NCBI GenBank assembly: GCA_943369575.1
Contig: CALRNP020000021.1
Location: 1 to 38,237, forward strand
Origin: Azorhizobium sp943369575
GTDB taxonomy: Bacteria; Pseudomonadota; Alphaproteobacteria; Rhizobiales; Xanthobacteraceae
Length of the DNA stretch: 38,237 nucleotides
Reading direction: 5' to 3'
Each line of letters begins with the position of its first letter. Position 1 is the stretch's first letter. The position numbers were made by a program, and so were the translations under genes. The notes under the pieces are model-generated. The model did not search any database, was not told the origin of the DNA, and saw nothing but the letters and a program-made list of their open reading frames with translations. This document shows, piece after piece, positions 28,680 to 36,153 of this stretch.

Positions 28680-30457
28680 CTAGCGCCTCCGTCGAGTGGG
28701 ACCGCGCCGAGGGCCCAGGTCTGCGCCCGCTCGCAGGTGGTCCAGAGACGGGCATAGAGGCCCCCCTGCGCCAGCAGGGCGTCATGAGTGCCGTGGGCAA
28801 CGATCCGCCCGCCATCAAGGACGAGGATCTGGTCGGCGGTGCTGATGGTGGCGAGGCGGTGGGCCACGATGAGGACGGTCCGCCCCCGCATGAGGGCGGA
28901 GAGCGCGGCCACCAATGCGGCCTCGTTCTCCGGATCGGTGAATGCGGTCGCCTCGTCCAGCACCAGGATCGGCCGATCCTGAAGCAGGGCCCGCGCAATG
29001 GCGATGCGCTGACGCTGGCCACCGGAGAGGAAGGCGCCGCGCTCGCCCGCCCGCGTCTCGTAGCCCTGCGGCAGGGCCATGATGAAGTCGTGCGCCTGCG
29101 CGGCACGGGCGGCCACCACCACCGCATCGTCGCCGGCATCGGGACAGCCGAGGCGGATATTGTCGGCGATGCTGCCGGCGAACAGGAAGCTGTCCTGGAA
29201 CACAAAGGCCACATGGCCCAGCAGCGTGTCGGGTGCCATGTCGCGCACATCCGCGCCCCCCACCCGCACGCTGCCGTCCGTTACATCAAAGAAGCGGGGG
29301 ATCAGCCGCGCCACGGTGGTCTTGCCGGCGCCGGACGGGCCGACCAGGGCCGTCACCGTCCCCGGCATGGCCGTGAAGCTTAGGTCCGCCAGGGCATCGC
29401 AGCCCGCCCCGTCATAGCGGAAGTGCACGCGCTCGAACACGACGCTGCCGTCGGTGGGGCATGCCGTTCCCGGCGACCGGATCGGCTGCGGGGGAAGCGC
29501 CAGAAGACCACAGATGCGTCCCGCGCTCTGCTTCGCCTTCTCCACCATGTGGTTGAGCATCATCAGAGGCATCAGGGCTTCAGCCATCCCGGTCCCGAAC
29601 AGCAGGGCCGCGACCCAGGACGGCACGCTGAGGCTGCCGTCATGCACCAGGAGCGCCCCGAGCCACAGCAGCGCCAGCAGGGTGGGCAGCGGGCTCAGGA
29701 CCGCCAGGGCGAAGCGCCCCGACAGGCGCGCCTCCCGATACCAGTCGGTCAGCATGTGGAGATAGAGGTCGAGGGCCTTCTGGTAGCGCCCGAAGCTCTC
29801 GCCGCCGCTCTCGAACGTGCGCACCACCGGCATGGCCTGCACATAATCCACGATGGCCGCGCTTACTTGCTCGCGGGCGGCATTGTAGCGGCGGGTGCGT
29901 TCGCCATGGTTGCGCATGGCAAGGCCGAGCCCCGCCGCGCCGAGGGCGAGGACGCTTGCCGCCGCAAGGGCGAGCCGCCAGTCGAGCGCAACCAGCAGGC
30001 CGAAGCTGAGAAGCGGCATGGCATAGGCGCGGGCGTAGAAGGGGGTGCTGTCCGCCACGAAGACATGCAGCGCCTTCACGTCGTCATGCACCACCTTGGC
30101 GAGGGTGCCGGCGCCTTCGCGCTCCATGAGGCCGAGGGGCACGCGGGCCAGATGGTCCGCAAGCCGGGTGCGCAGCAGCCGCTCCAGCCGGAAGGCGGCG
30201 TAATGGGACTGGTCGAACGCCGCCAGCCGCAGGACATAGGCGGCGATGGTCGCCGCAAGCGCCCCGCTCAGCGGCGCCCATGGCCAGGCAGCCGACGCGT
30301 GCAGGATCGCGGCGGCGGCGGCGGCGCAGCCCCAGAGGGCGCCGAGTGCCGCAACCGTGCTGAGAATGGACAGCGCGATGGCCAGTCGGATGCGGGGGCG
30401 GACCGGCGCCATGAGGGTCCAGTGGTCGCGCCGGCGGGGCGTGGCGGGTGACGTCAC
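28676..30457 (-). CDS. Exporter-fold ABC transporter half, YbtP/IrtA type
   Basis: A 593-residue ABC half transporter. I start it at the GTG at 30457, which overlaps the permease stop (GTGA), because the preceding residues RRRDHWTLMAPVRPRIRLA fit the family N-terminus; the ATG at 30412 is the alternative. Six helices are followed by Walker A GPSGAGKTT (373-381), LSGGQRQR (477-484) and ILVLDEATAFTDPENE (about 497-512). The form DEATAF-x-DPENE is characteristic of the siderophore-linked YbtP/IrtA group. It works with the YbtQ-like partner encoded directly downstream. It has no N-terminal siderophore-interacting (FAD) domain as full-length mycobacterial IrtA has, so any ferric reductase must be encoded elsewhere. 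Confidence 0.88.
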   Translation of the reverse strand: MTSPATPRRRDHWTLMAPVRPRIRLAIALSILSTVAALGALWGCAAAAAAILHASAAWPWAPLSGALAATIAAYVLRLAAFDQSHYAAFRLERLLRTRLADHLARVPLGLMEREGAGTLAKVVHDDVKALHVFVADSTPFYARAYAMPLLSFGLLVALDWRLALAAASVLALGAAGLGLAMRNHGERTRRYNAAREQVSAAIVDYVQAMPVVRTFESGGESFGRYQKALDLYLHMLTDWYREARLSGRFALAVLSPLPTLLALLWLGALLVHDGSLSVPSWVAALLFGTGMAEALMPLMMLNHMVEKAKQSAGRICGLLALPPQPIRSPGTACPTDGSVVFERVHFRYDGAGCDALADLSFTAMPGTVTALVGPSGAGKTTVARLIPRFFDVTDGSVRVGGADVRDMAPDTLLGHVAFVFQDSFLFAGSIADNIRLGCPDAGDDAVVVAARAAQAHDFIMALPQGYETRAGERGAFLSGGQRQRIAIARALLQDRPILVLDEATAFTDPENEAALVAALSALMRGRTVLIVAHRLATISTADQILVLDGGRIVAHGTHDALLAQGGLYARLWTTCERAQTWALGAVPLDGGAR

Positions 30458-31692
30458 CGGATCTCCGGCCCCGGTGCCCGGTAGCCCAGCGATACGGCGG
30501 CGGCGGCAAGGCTCGCTCCGACCGCAAGCACCACCACGGCGCCATATCCGATCACCGCCGCAAGGTTGGCTGCGGTGGTCATGGTGCCCATGGCGGCGAT
30601 CTGGGTGATGCTGAACTGAAGGGTGTAGTCGGTCGCCGGGCTCTCCCGCGCCGCGCGGTCCATCATCAGTGTGGCGAGCACGGTAGCCGCCGGATTGTAG
30701 CCGAGGAAGAACAGCACCGCGCCCAGCCCGGCGAGGATGGCGCCGCCGTCGCCCACCACGAGCAGAACCGCGAGCATGCCCGCCGCCTGCATCAGCGCAC
30801 CCGCCAGAAGCGCCGTGCGCCGGCCGATGCGGCCGAGGCACCAGCCGGTCGCCAGGGCCGCGCCGAGCCCCGCCAACGAACCTGCGATATTCACCACCAG
30901 GCCGATGCGTGCCAGCGACCATCCCGCATCGACGAGGGCCGGCGTGATCACCGCATAGGCCATGGCGCTGCCCATGGGAAAGAGCAGCAGCAGCAAGACC
31001 AGGCGGCCGGCCCCCGGCATGCGCCAGAAGGTGAAGAACCGGGCGAAGACCCGCCGGGTGGTAACGGTGCGGGCCGGTGCCTCCGGTTCGCGGAACACCA
31101 GGAGTTGGACCAGCGAAACCGAGGTGCCGCAGGCAAGCACGGCCATGGCGCCGCCCCAGCCGATCACGGGATAGGCCATGAGCACGACCCCGCCCCCCAG
31201 CAGATTGCCGACCAAGCCCCCGGCGATCTGGAGACCGTTGCCCAGCCCCCGTTCCGCGGGCGCGAGCAGGCGGCAGGCCAGGCCGTCCACGGCAATGTCC
31301 TGGGTGGCGGAGGTGATCGCCACGGCGAGACACAGGCCATACACGAGCGGGAAGTCGGCCATCAGATCGAGGGTGCCGATGGCCAGCAACAGCCCCACAA
31401 GCGCGGCCTGCGTGGCCAGCAGCCAGCCGCGATAATGGCCGAGCCCGCCGAACCGCAGCCTGTCCACCAGCGGCGCCCACAGCGCCTTGAGCGGCCAGAC
31501 CAGCCCGAGCATGTAGGCGAGCCCCACCGTCTCAAGCGGGGCTCCCCGCTCCCGCAGGATCGCGGCGAGCGCGACCACGAAGAAGCCGAGACCCAGATAT
31601 TGCGTCGTGTAGAGGCTTGCGAGCAGCAGCCATGCCCGGCGCGTCATCAGGCTGGTGCGGAGCGCCGCACCGGCAGGCAGGGCGGCGTCCAT
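30454..31692 (-). CDS. MFS siderophore permease, RhtX/FptX/YbtX family
   Basis: A 412-residue inner-membrane protein with about twelve hydrophobic helices. The segment AITSATQDIAVDGLACRLL (about residues 127-145) and the overall pattern belong to the AmpG/RhtX-type MFS branch. RhtX imports rhizobactin 1021 in Sinorhizobium and FptX imports ferripyochelin in Pseudomonas; YbtX is the yersiniabactin-island member. It starts 3 bp after the TonB receptor stop and its own stop overlaps the next gene's GTG, so the four genes read as one operon. A later Met (residue 16, MTRRAW) could be the true start. Confidence 0.88.
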   Translation of the reverse strand: MDAALPAGAALRTSLMTRRAWLLLASLYTTQYLGLGFFVVALAAILRERGAPLETVGLAYMLGLVWPLKALWAPLVDRLRFGGLGHYRGWLLATQAALVGLLLAIGTLDLMADFPLVYGLCLAVAITSATQDIAVDGLACRLLAPAERGLGNGLQIAGGLVGNLLGGGVVLMAYPVIGWGGAMAVLACGTSVSLVQLLVFREPEAPARTVTTRRVFARFFTFWRMPGAGRLVLLLLLFPMGSAMAYAVITPALVDAGWSLARIGLVVNIAGSLAGLGAALATGWCLGRIGRRTALLAGALMQAAGMLAVLLVVGDGGAILAGLGAVLFFLGYNPAATVLATLMMDRAARESPATDYTLQFSITQIAAMGTMTTAANLAAVIGYGAVVVLAVGASLAAAAVSLGYRAPGPEIR

Positions 31693-31695
31693 GCC

Positions 31696-33855
31696 TCAGA
31701 ACCTGTGCGACAGGCCAGCGATGAATGTCCGCCCCCGGGCGACCCCGCCATAGCTGATGCCGGCGGCCTTGTTGTAATAGCCGTAGAGCTCATACATGTC
31801 GTCCAGCAGGTTGTCGGCGCGCAGATAGACTTCCGTCTGGCCTTGCGCGATGCCCACATGGACATCCAGCTTCTGGTAGCTGTCGAGATTGAAATTGTTC
31901 TGCGGGTCCGCCGGCCGCGCGCCCACATAACTGTAGCTCACCAGGCTCTTTAGCATCGGGTTTGACAGGCCGAGGAAGGGCGGCAGCGCGGTCTCGTAGG
32001 AAGCCTGGATCAACGCGCTCCACGGCGAGACATCCGGCACGCCGTTGCCGGCCAGAATGTCGCCCTCCCCCGCCCCGTAGACGCTGCTGGTGATGGTGGC
32101 GTCCACATAGCTCAGCCCGACGGACAGTGCGAAGCCGTTGCCCGGCCGCCACTGGCCCTGCACCTCGAAGCCCTGGCTGCGGGTGTCCGCATTCACCGCG
32201 CTCACCACATAGGTGGCGGAATTGTAGGACAGCAGATGGTTGTCCGAGACCCAGTTGACATAAGCCGCGCCGCTGAGGGCGAAGCGGTGGTCCGCGGTCT
32301 GCGTGGTGAATCCCACTTCGATCATGTCGTTGATGGCGCCTTCGAAGGGTTCTCCGTCCGCCACTTGCGTCGCATAGATGTTGAAGCCGCCGGGCGTATA
32401 GCCGCGCGCATATTTCGCGCGCAGTTCGGTGTTGCCGGTCAGGGCATAGGTGAGCATGGCCCGGCCGGTGGTCGCCGTCTCGCTCAGGGAGCGACTGTCG
32501 CCGCTGAGTGTTCCCCAGTTCAGGAAGGTGCCGTCATAGCTGGTGGTGTTCCAGTTCTGGCGCAGGCCCAGCGTCAGTTTCAACGCATCGGTCAGCGGCA
32601 CGGTGACATCGCCATAGATGGCGTAGGTGTCCGTGATGAAATTCCGGAAGCTTGGCGTATTGGCGCCATAGCTGTTGAGCGGGGTGTTGTAGGAGCCGTC
32701 GGCGTGCTGGAAGAACATGCCGGCCACCCAGTCGAGGGCGGAATTCGGCAAGGACGACAGCCTCAAATCCTGCGTAAACACCGCTTCCGATGCCTCGTCC
32801 TGCGACCAATATTGGGAAGGCGAGCCATATTGCGCGGTCATGATGTTGGCGTCATAGGCCGCAATCTCGGTGTTGCTGGAATTCACATAGGAGCTGATGG
32901 ATGTGAGGCGTCCGATGTCGAGATCATGGTTCACCTGAAGGGCGTAGCGATCGAACGACTTGGTGAGGCCGTCATAGAGGCCGGGCGTGAGATTGACGCT
33001 CGGTGGATTGCCATAGGGCCGAAGGATCAGAAGATTCGGCAGTTCATCCACATTCTCGTGCTCGACCGTGAGCAGGGCGGAGGTGCCCTTGCCCGCATCC
33101 CACAGCAAGTGCGCGCGGAAGGCGAGGTCGCTTGGAGAGCTGAGCGGCTCCCCGTTCGCCGCGTTGGTCACCCAATGATCCGACTGCTGGAAGCGCATGG
33201 CGAGACGGCCGCTGAGCGCGTCGCCCATCGGACCGCCGACGGCGGCTTCCAGCAGCGACTGGCCCTGCTCGCCATATTCGACCCGGCCATAGCCCTCCAG
33301 AACCCGTGTGGGGCGGCGGGTGGTGACGTCAATGACGCCACCGAGGCCCGATACGCCCGATGTGGTGCCCTGCGGCCCCTTCAGGATGTCCACCGAATCC
33401 ACGTCCAGGGTGCCGAGCGACATGTGCCGCGCGCTCACCGGCGCGCCGTCGATGGCCATCGGCACGGCGCCGTCATTCAGGTTCATCGGATACATGGATC
33501 CGACGCCGCGCACATAGATGGTGGACAGATTGGTGCCGCCCGAGGAATTGACGTTCACGCCGGGCGTCAAGCGCAGGACCTGCTCCACCGTGCTGAGGCC
33601 GAGTGCCTCCAGCTCGGTGCCGGAGAAGACATTGGTCGTGTAGTCGACGCCGGCGCGGTCTTCCACCAGCAGCGTGCCGAGCGCGATTTCGGACCCGCCG
33701 CCCGCCGCCTGCGCCTGCTGTGCCTGTCCCGACGCCGCCTGCCCGTGGGCAAGGCCTGGGGCTATGAGTACGGCAGTGGCAATGGCGAGGGCATTCAGGC
33801 TTGAACTGCTCAACAGCAAGCGGGCAGACCGGCGGGACATGGCAATCTTTCTCAT
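31696..33855 (-). CDS. TonB-dependent siderophore receptor (FyuA-like)
   Basis: A 719-residue outer-membrane receptor for a ferric siderophore. The N-terminal signal peptide is basic then hydrophobic (cut near AHGQA, residue 39). The plug contains STVEQVLRLTPGVNV, IYVRGVGSM and VDILKGPQGTTSGVSGLGG. The 22-strand barrel ends with the TonB C-box region ARGYTPGGFN and the terminal SHRF. First gene of an operon with the MFS permease and two ABC halves, divergent from an AraC regulator, as for fyuA and ybtA. The ligand is unknown. Its promoter carries the repeated CCGAT element at 33885-33910. Confidence 0.93.
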   Translation of the reverse strand: MRKIAMSRRSARLLLSSSSLNALAIATAVLIAPGLAHGQAASGQAQQAQAAGGGSEIALGTLLVEDRAGVDYTTNVFSGTELEALGLSTVEQVLRLTPGVNVNSSGGTNLSTIYVRGVGSMYPMNLNDGAVPMAIDGAPVSARHMSLGTLDVDSVDILKGPQGTTSGVSGLGGVIDVTTRRPTRVLEGYGRVEYGEQGQSLLEAAVGGPMGDALSGRLAMRFQQSDHWVTNAANGEPLSSPSDLAFRAHLLWDAGKGTSALLTVEHENVDELPNLLILRPYGNPPSVNLTPGLYDGLTKSFDRYALQVNHDLDIGRLTSISSYVNSSNTEIAAYDANIMTAQYGSPSQYWSQDEASEAVFTQDLRLSSLPNSALDWVAGMFFQHADGSYNTPLNSYGANTPSFRNFITDTYAIYGDVTVPLTDALKLTLGLRQNWNTTSYDGTFLNWGTLSGDSRSLSETATTGRAMLTYALTGNTELRAKYARGYTPGGFNIYATQVADGEPFEGAINDMIEVGFTTQTADHRFALSGAAYVNWVSDNHLLSYNSATYVVSAVNADTRSQGFEVQGQWRPGNGFALSVGLSYVDATITSSVYGAGEGDILAGNGVPDVSPWSALIQASYETALPPFLGLSNPMLKSLVSYSYVGARPADPQNNFNLDSYQKLDVHVGIAQGQTEVYLRADNLLDDMYELYGYYNKAAGISYGGVARGRTFIAGLSHRF

Positions 33856-33884
33856 CGAAACCGTTGGCCGATAGTGTTAGGAAA

Positions 33885-33910
33885 ATCGGATTGAGTTCTC
33901 CCCGCATCGG
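33885..33910 (-). promoter_or_regulatory. Putative AraC-type direct-repeat site, receptor 1
   Basis: On the minus strand CCGATGCGGGGA (33910 to 33899) is followed by a second CCGAT starting at 33889, 21 bp on. The same pattern lies in front of the second receptor at 36091-36114 (CCGATGCGTGGA, second CCGAT 19 bp on). Both have the same orientation toward their receptor gene. Confidence 0.55.
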
Positions 33911-33918
33911 GTCAAACA

Positions 33919-34917
33919 ATGCCCGGATCGGATCACTCAGGCCTGAATTTCATGCATGAAAGTTCATCCGCCGTCCCAGAACAGGCGGCATCCGGCCTCC
34001 TGGTGTCGGACGTTCTTTACGGTCAGAGCCCGCAACAGCTGGATCCGGGTTGCTCCTGCTATTCCATCACCCGCATCATCGAGGATGGATTGGAACTATT
34101 CCAATGGAGTGGCTTGTTTGAAGTTGTAAAAGAAATACAGATTCTCGACGATTCGAACCGGATTTGCTTCAGCTTCAACTCCTGCACCACAGGTGGCGCG
34201 AAATGCTCCTATGTGGATGGCGGCCAGCGGGAGTACGACATCGACGACAATTCCGGGCGTATTCAGTATGGGCCGGGACGGCGGGGGACCTATTGCCAGC
34301 AGGGCGCGATCCATAGCCTCTCGGTCCTGATCCATCCCGACCTATTCGAGAGCTGGGCGGGCGACGCCCATGTCGCATTCAAGCGGCTGATCGCCGAAGG
34401 CGGCGTGCTCGATGGGTATCGCGGCGGCGAGCTATGCGAAACGGCCCGCATGCTTCATCGCGCGCTGGTATCCCCTGCGGACGCCGGCGCAGCGGCGGGG
34501 GAGCGCCACCCGCTGTGGCTGCGGGGGCAGTGCATGACCTTCGTCAGCCTCTTCCTGGAAGACCGCGCCGGAGCGGGAGCGACGGAGGTCTCCACCCTCG
34601 ACCGCCGGCGGCTGATGCGGGCACGCGACCGGCTGCTGGAAGATCTGTCCCGGCCGCCCATGCTTGCGGATCTCGCGCGGGAGGTGGGGCTGAGCCCGTC
34701 CAGCATGAACCGGGGCTTCCGGAAGCTGTTCGGCTCCAGCCCGTTCGCCCTGTTCCAGCGGGAGCGGATGGTGGCGGCCCGGCAGAGGCTTCTGGCCGGG
34801 GATGAGCCGGTCATGAGCGTCGCGACCGATTTTGGCTATACCAATGCCAGCCATTTCTCCACGGTGTTCCGCAAGCAGTTCGGCCTGCTGCCGGGCGAGA
34901 TCCGGCGCACGCGATAG
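33919..34917 (+). CDS. AraC-family regulator (YbtA/PchR-like)
   Basis: A 332-residue transcription factor; if the Met at 33952 is the start, it has 321 residues. The C-terminal AraC domain has both helix-turn-helices: MLADLAREVGLSPSSMNRGF and VMSVATDFGYTNASHFSTVF, followed by the conserved RKQFGLLPGEIRR. The N-terminal part (about 200 residues) lacks a recognisable cupin motif and resembles PchR/YbtA sensors that bind ferric siderophore. It is only 63 bp from the divergent receptor gene, so both promoters overlap, which suggests that it activates the uptake operon and controls itself. Confidence 0.92.
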   Translation: MPGSDHSGLNFMHESSSAVPEQAASGLLVSDVLYGQSPQQLDPGCSCYSITRIIEDGLELFQWSGLFEVVKEIQILDDSNRICFSFNSCTTGGAKCSYVDGGQREYDIDDNSGRIQYGPGRRGTYCQQGAIHSLSVLIHPDLFESWAGDAHVAFKRLIAEGGVLDGYRGGELCETARMLHRALVSPADAGAAAGERHPLWLRGQCMTFVSLFLEDRAGAGATEVSTLDRRRLMRARDRLLEDLSRPPMLADLAREVGLSPSSMNRGFRKLFGSSPFALFQRERMVAARQRLLAGDEPVMSVATDFGYTNASHFSTVFRKQFGLLPGEIRRTR

Positions 34918-34955
34918 GCGCGCCCGACCGGCCGGTCCGCATCTCGGCATGCACA

Positions 34956-35035
34956 GGAGCCTTTGCTCCCGATAGCTTCCAAGTCCCGGCAGGTGGAATG
35001 TTGGGGCTGGGGTCATCGCAGCGCCGTGAGGGCGC
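34956..35035. terminator. Hairpins between convergent AraC genes
   Basis: GGAGC-CTTT-GCTCC (34956-34969) and GCGCC-GTGAG-GGCGC (35021-35035) lie in the 154-bp gap between the two convergent regulator genes. Short stems without T-runs; low certainty. Confidence 0.35.
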
Positions 35036-35071
35036 CTGTCATGGACTTCGACGATCGGACGAGGCCGGCCG

Positions 35072-36031
35072 TCACCGACGGCGGTTCAGGCTGCTGGGGG
35101 AGAAGCCCGTCGCCTTCCGGAAGGTCTTGCTGAAATGGCTGAGATTGGTGAAGCCGGTGGCAAGCGCGGTCTCGGTCACGGTCTGGCCGGTGGACAGCAT
35201 GTTGGCCGCCGCCTCCACCCGCATCTGCGTCAGATAGGCGTGGATCGACTGGCCCACATGGGCGCGAAAGGCCGTCTTCAGGCTCTTCTCGTTGAGGCCA
35301 ACCTCGCGCGCGAGACGCGTGATGGTCCAGGGCTCATGCAGCCGCTCCTCGATCAGGCGCTGCGCCTCCTCCACCCTGCGCTGCGCCCGCTCGCCGCGCC
35401 CGGCGGCGGAGGCATCCGACTCGAGGAAAAGCCCCATCACGATCGCCAGCATTTCCAGCGCCTTCGCCCGCAGGTACAGGCGTCGCACATCGGCGCGGCG
35501 ATACATGCAGCCTGAAATGTGCTGGGCCACCTGCAACAGGGCGGGAGGGGCGGGAAAGCCCACCATCACCGCGCCGCGTTCCGGCACGCTCCGGTCCACC
35601 AGCAGACGACCGCCATAGTGCCGCCAGAGCGGCCCCCCGAGGTCCGCCAGCAATTGCGGCTCAAACCGCACGTCCACAATCCGCAGCCGGACGCCGCCCC
35701 GCAGCACGTCCACGCCACTGACGATCCGGTCCGTGGAGCAGATCACCGCGGTCCCCGCCGTGACCACCAGCGGCTCACCGCCGTCGATGGACACCGTCCC
35801 CTCCCCTTCCACAAAGACCGAGATGGAGAAGGTCGGCGGCCCCTCCACCACCAGCACCACATCCTCCGGCGGCAACACATCGAGAAGGGCGATGGAAACC
35901 CCCTCGCCCAGATCGTCCACATGCATGTGGCGCTCCCAGCCGAGCGTGCGCACCGCCGGCGCCACGGCCGTGAGCCAGTCGGCATAGCCAAGCTCCGGCG
36001 GGACAGTCATCGCGGGCCGTTCGTCCATCAT
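35072..36031 (-). CDS. AraC-family regulator (PchR-like), second
   Basis: A 319-residue AraC regulator if started at the tandem ATG (36031); a GTG 12 bp further upstream is an alternative. The C-terminal domain holds both helix-turn-helices: WTITRLAREVGLNEKSLKTAF and VTETALATGFTNLSHFSKTF, then RKATGFSPSSLNRRR. The N-terminal 200 residues contain FSISVFVEGEGTVSIDGGEP, a cupin-like strand pattern typical of PchR-like ferric-siderophore sensors. It diverges from the second TonB receptor gene with about 120 bp between, which includes the CCGAT repeat element. Confidence 0.92.
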   Translation of the reverse strand: MMDERPAMTVPPELGYADWLTAVAPAVRTLGWERHMHVDDLGEGVSIALLDVLPPEDVVLVVEGPPTFSISVFVEGEGTVSIDGGEPLVVTAGTAVICSTDRIVSGVDVLRGGVRLRIVDVRFEPQLLADLGGPLWRHYGGRLLVDRSVPERGAVMVGFPAPPALLQVAQHISGCMYRRADVRRLYLRAKALEMLAIVMGLFLESDASAAGRGERAQRRVEEAQRLIEERLHEPWTITRLAREVGLNEKSLKTAFRAHVGQSIHAYLTQMRVEAAANMLSTGQTVTETALATGFTNLSHFSKTFRKATGFSPSSLNRRR

Positions 36032-36088
36032 CCCGGTTCTCACAAAATATCCCCGATCAGCAAACTACCACCCCTGAAAGCGTTAGAC

Positions 36089-36116
36089 AGCCGATGCGTG
36101 GAAGCATAGCCGATAG
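36089..36116 (+). promoter_or_regulatory. Putative AraC-type direct-repeat site, receptor 2
   Basis: AGCCGAT occurs at 36089-36095 and 36108-36114, 19 bp apart. The first extends to CCGATGCGTGGA (36091-36102), 11 of 12 identical with the element of receptor 1. The second extends to GCCGATAG, which is also present at 33867-33874. Confidence 0.55.
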
Positions 36117-36153
36117 CTAGCACGAGCGCGAACGCAATAGGAATAGTTTAGAA

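Noticed and set aside
26841..30457. Type I secretion ABC for the S53 protease
   Set aside because: The two ABC halves lack the C39-like domain and membrane-fusion partner, and are fused by overlap to a siderophore permease and receptor, so siderophore transport fits better.
30458..31480. Upstream extension of the YbtP-like ABC frame
   Set aside because: The frame is open for another 1 kb but runs through the MFS gene in another phase and does not look like protein. The GTG overlapping the MFS stop is the sensible start.
30448..31953. 501-codon plus-strand frame across the MFS gene
   Set aside because: Shadow of the permease and receptor genes, rich in Arg, His and Gln.
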